From contig CAZTME010000063.1 in NCBI GenBank assembly GCA_964614795.1, forward strand, positions 1-7,009: 7,009 nt of DNA. The letters run 5' to 3'. Shown piece after piece: positions 6,469 to 7,009 of the stretch. Source of the stretch: CAZTME01 sp964614795 (GTDB lineage: Bacteria; Patescibacteriota; Microgenomatia; UBA1400; PJMF01). Below the pieces are notes generated by a model, which was not told the origin of the DNA, did no database searches, and was given only the letters and a program-made list of their open reading frames with translations. Numbering within the stretch: the stretch's first letter is position 1; the number at the start of each line of letters is the position of its first letter. The position numbers and the translations under genes are program-made.

Positions 6469-6984
6469 ATGTCAGAAATTGATCAGAAAGCACCACCTCT
6501 AGAAGAGACAACGTCGCATGGAGAAGGACAACCAAGACGCAACGGTTTTATGGCGAGAATTTTAGCTGCGGCGGGGTTGGTGGCCGCACTGGTGTTTGCT
6601 GGAAATGCGCCGCGTGTTGAGCAGTCTTCACCTCGCCAGGAACGAGATCCTTCGCATGAGCGAGCAGGCAGTAGCGATACATTGATTTTAATGAACGTAC
6701 TGTATCAAGATAAGCCATATCAAATTGCACTACCTCCAGATAAACTAGAGGTTCTAGCCAAGATTTTTAATGATGATGTCTCTGGAAGTGGCTGGCAAGT
6801 GGACACGCAAGCGCTGGCGTCACTGAGCACGCCGATGAATAAGGTGACGTTGCAGCATGGTGGAGAAATGTTGACGTTATATGCTCCACCTGAATTAGTA
6901 CCTGCGGTCGGAGGTCTCATGGACGCGGAAACTTCAGGTACCGTTTGGAAAATGGAACCAAAAGGTGACGAGCAGCAGCAGTAA
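6469..6984 (+). CDS. Single-pass membrane-anchored protein with a duplicated small outside domain, unknown function
   Basis: 171 residues, no family recognised. A short charged N-terminal tail (1-26, with RR at 23-24 and R30 beside the helix) precedes one hydrophobic segment (about 28-45, AGLVAALVFAG). The positive charges predict N-inside, C-outside. A polar linker (about 46-69, SSPRQERDPSHERAGSS) leads to a domain at about 70-165, and the protein ends DEQQQ. That domain is an internal duplication: residues 89-112 and 140-163 align without gaps over 24 positions, both running PP-[DE], a hydrophobic helix, [ND]-x-[DE]-x-SG-[ST]-x-W-x-x-[DE]. Each copy follows a likely beta hairpin (VLYQDKPYQIAL; VTLQHGGEMLTLYA). 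No lipobox or cleavage site is evident, so it is read as an anchor rather than a secreted protein. GC is near 50%, unlike the AT-rich glycosylation genes. It is divergent from the acidic repeat gene, with which it may share regulation. Confidence 0.82.
   Translation: MSEIDQKAPPLEETTSHGEGQPRRNGFMARILAAAGLVAALVFAGNAPRVEQSSPRQERDPSHERAGSSDTLILMNVLYQDKPYQIALPPDKLEVLAKIFNDDVSGSGWQVDTQALASLSTPMNKVTLQHGGEMLTLYAPPELVPAVGGLMDAETSGTVWKMEPKGDEQQQ
6733..6957 (+). repeat. Internal 24-residue duplication in the membrane-anchored protein
   Basis: Copy A is 6733-6804 (residues 89-112) and copy B 6886-6957 (residues 140-163). Identical positions are the two prolines, serine-glycine and tryptophan; nearly all remaining pairs are conservative (D/E, L/V, I/L, F/M, N/D, D/E, S/T, V/M, D/E). 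The DNA of the copies is diverged, so the duplication is old or kept by protein-level selection. Confidence 0.75.
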
Positions 6985-7009
6985 ACGTTCGATTACTTGC
7001 TAATCTTCT

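Noticed and set aside
6350..6535. Minus-strand frame of 61 codons across the divergent region
   Set aside because: It covers both promoters and the start of the plus-strand gene, and has no convincing start signals.
6970..6984. CAG triplet run at the end of the membrane-anchored gene
   Set aside because: Only three CAG codons; too short to call a microsatellite of interest.

Overview
The window looks like a bacterial envelope-glycosylation locus, most plausibly from a member of the Candidate Phyla Radiation (Patescibacteria, Microgenomates-like). That placement rests on recall, not a search: the very large multi-membrane-span protein on the left has an opening periplasmic loop and a C-terminal motif (HVKYNGWANGW, followed by an ILYWPQ membrane-entry segment) that I associate with CPR genomes. 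The standard genetic code fits all genes. Two promoters have near-perfect sigma70 form.

Layout. (1) Positions 1-3320, minus strand: the first 1,106 codons of a giant GT-C/AftD- or YfhO-like membrane protein whose 3' end lies outside the window. (2) 3274-4644, minus strand: a GT-B (GT4-like) glycosyltransferase, overlapping gene 1 by 47 nt and clearly in one operon with it. Its promoter (TTGACA-N17-TATTAT) ends only 9 nt before the ATG, so the mRNA is probably leaderless. (3) 4645-4756: that promoter plus a strong hairpin terminator for the next gene. (4) 4757-6298, minus strand: a 513-residue, extremely acidic, signal-less protein of unknown function, built of about five diverged repeats. It is a single-gene transcription unit with a perfect consensus promoter and its own terminator. 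(5) 6299-6468: divergent regulatory region with a palindrome, tandem heptamers and a possible micro-ORF. (6) 6469-6984, plus strand: a 171-residue protein of unknown function with one transmembrane anchor and an outside domain made of two copies of one small motif.

The two glycosylation genes should cooperate: the GT-B enzyme would act at the cytoplasmic face on an activated-sugar donor, and the GT-C-like protein would act at the outer face on a lipid-linked donor. The two unknown genes share a divergent promoter region, and their repeats look like the same strand-strand-helix-strand(Trp) unit. I regard this pair as the best candidate here for something undescribed.

Base composition is sharply uneven. 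By hand count, 1-240 and 6481-6960 are about 50% GC, sampled lines between 241 and 4740 are mostly 18-35%, and the sampled 3' part of 4757-6298 is near 42%. The change at about position 235 falls inside the large membrane-protein gene, suggesting that an AT-rich glycosylation cassette was exchanged by recombination in the conserved 3' end of that gene.
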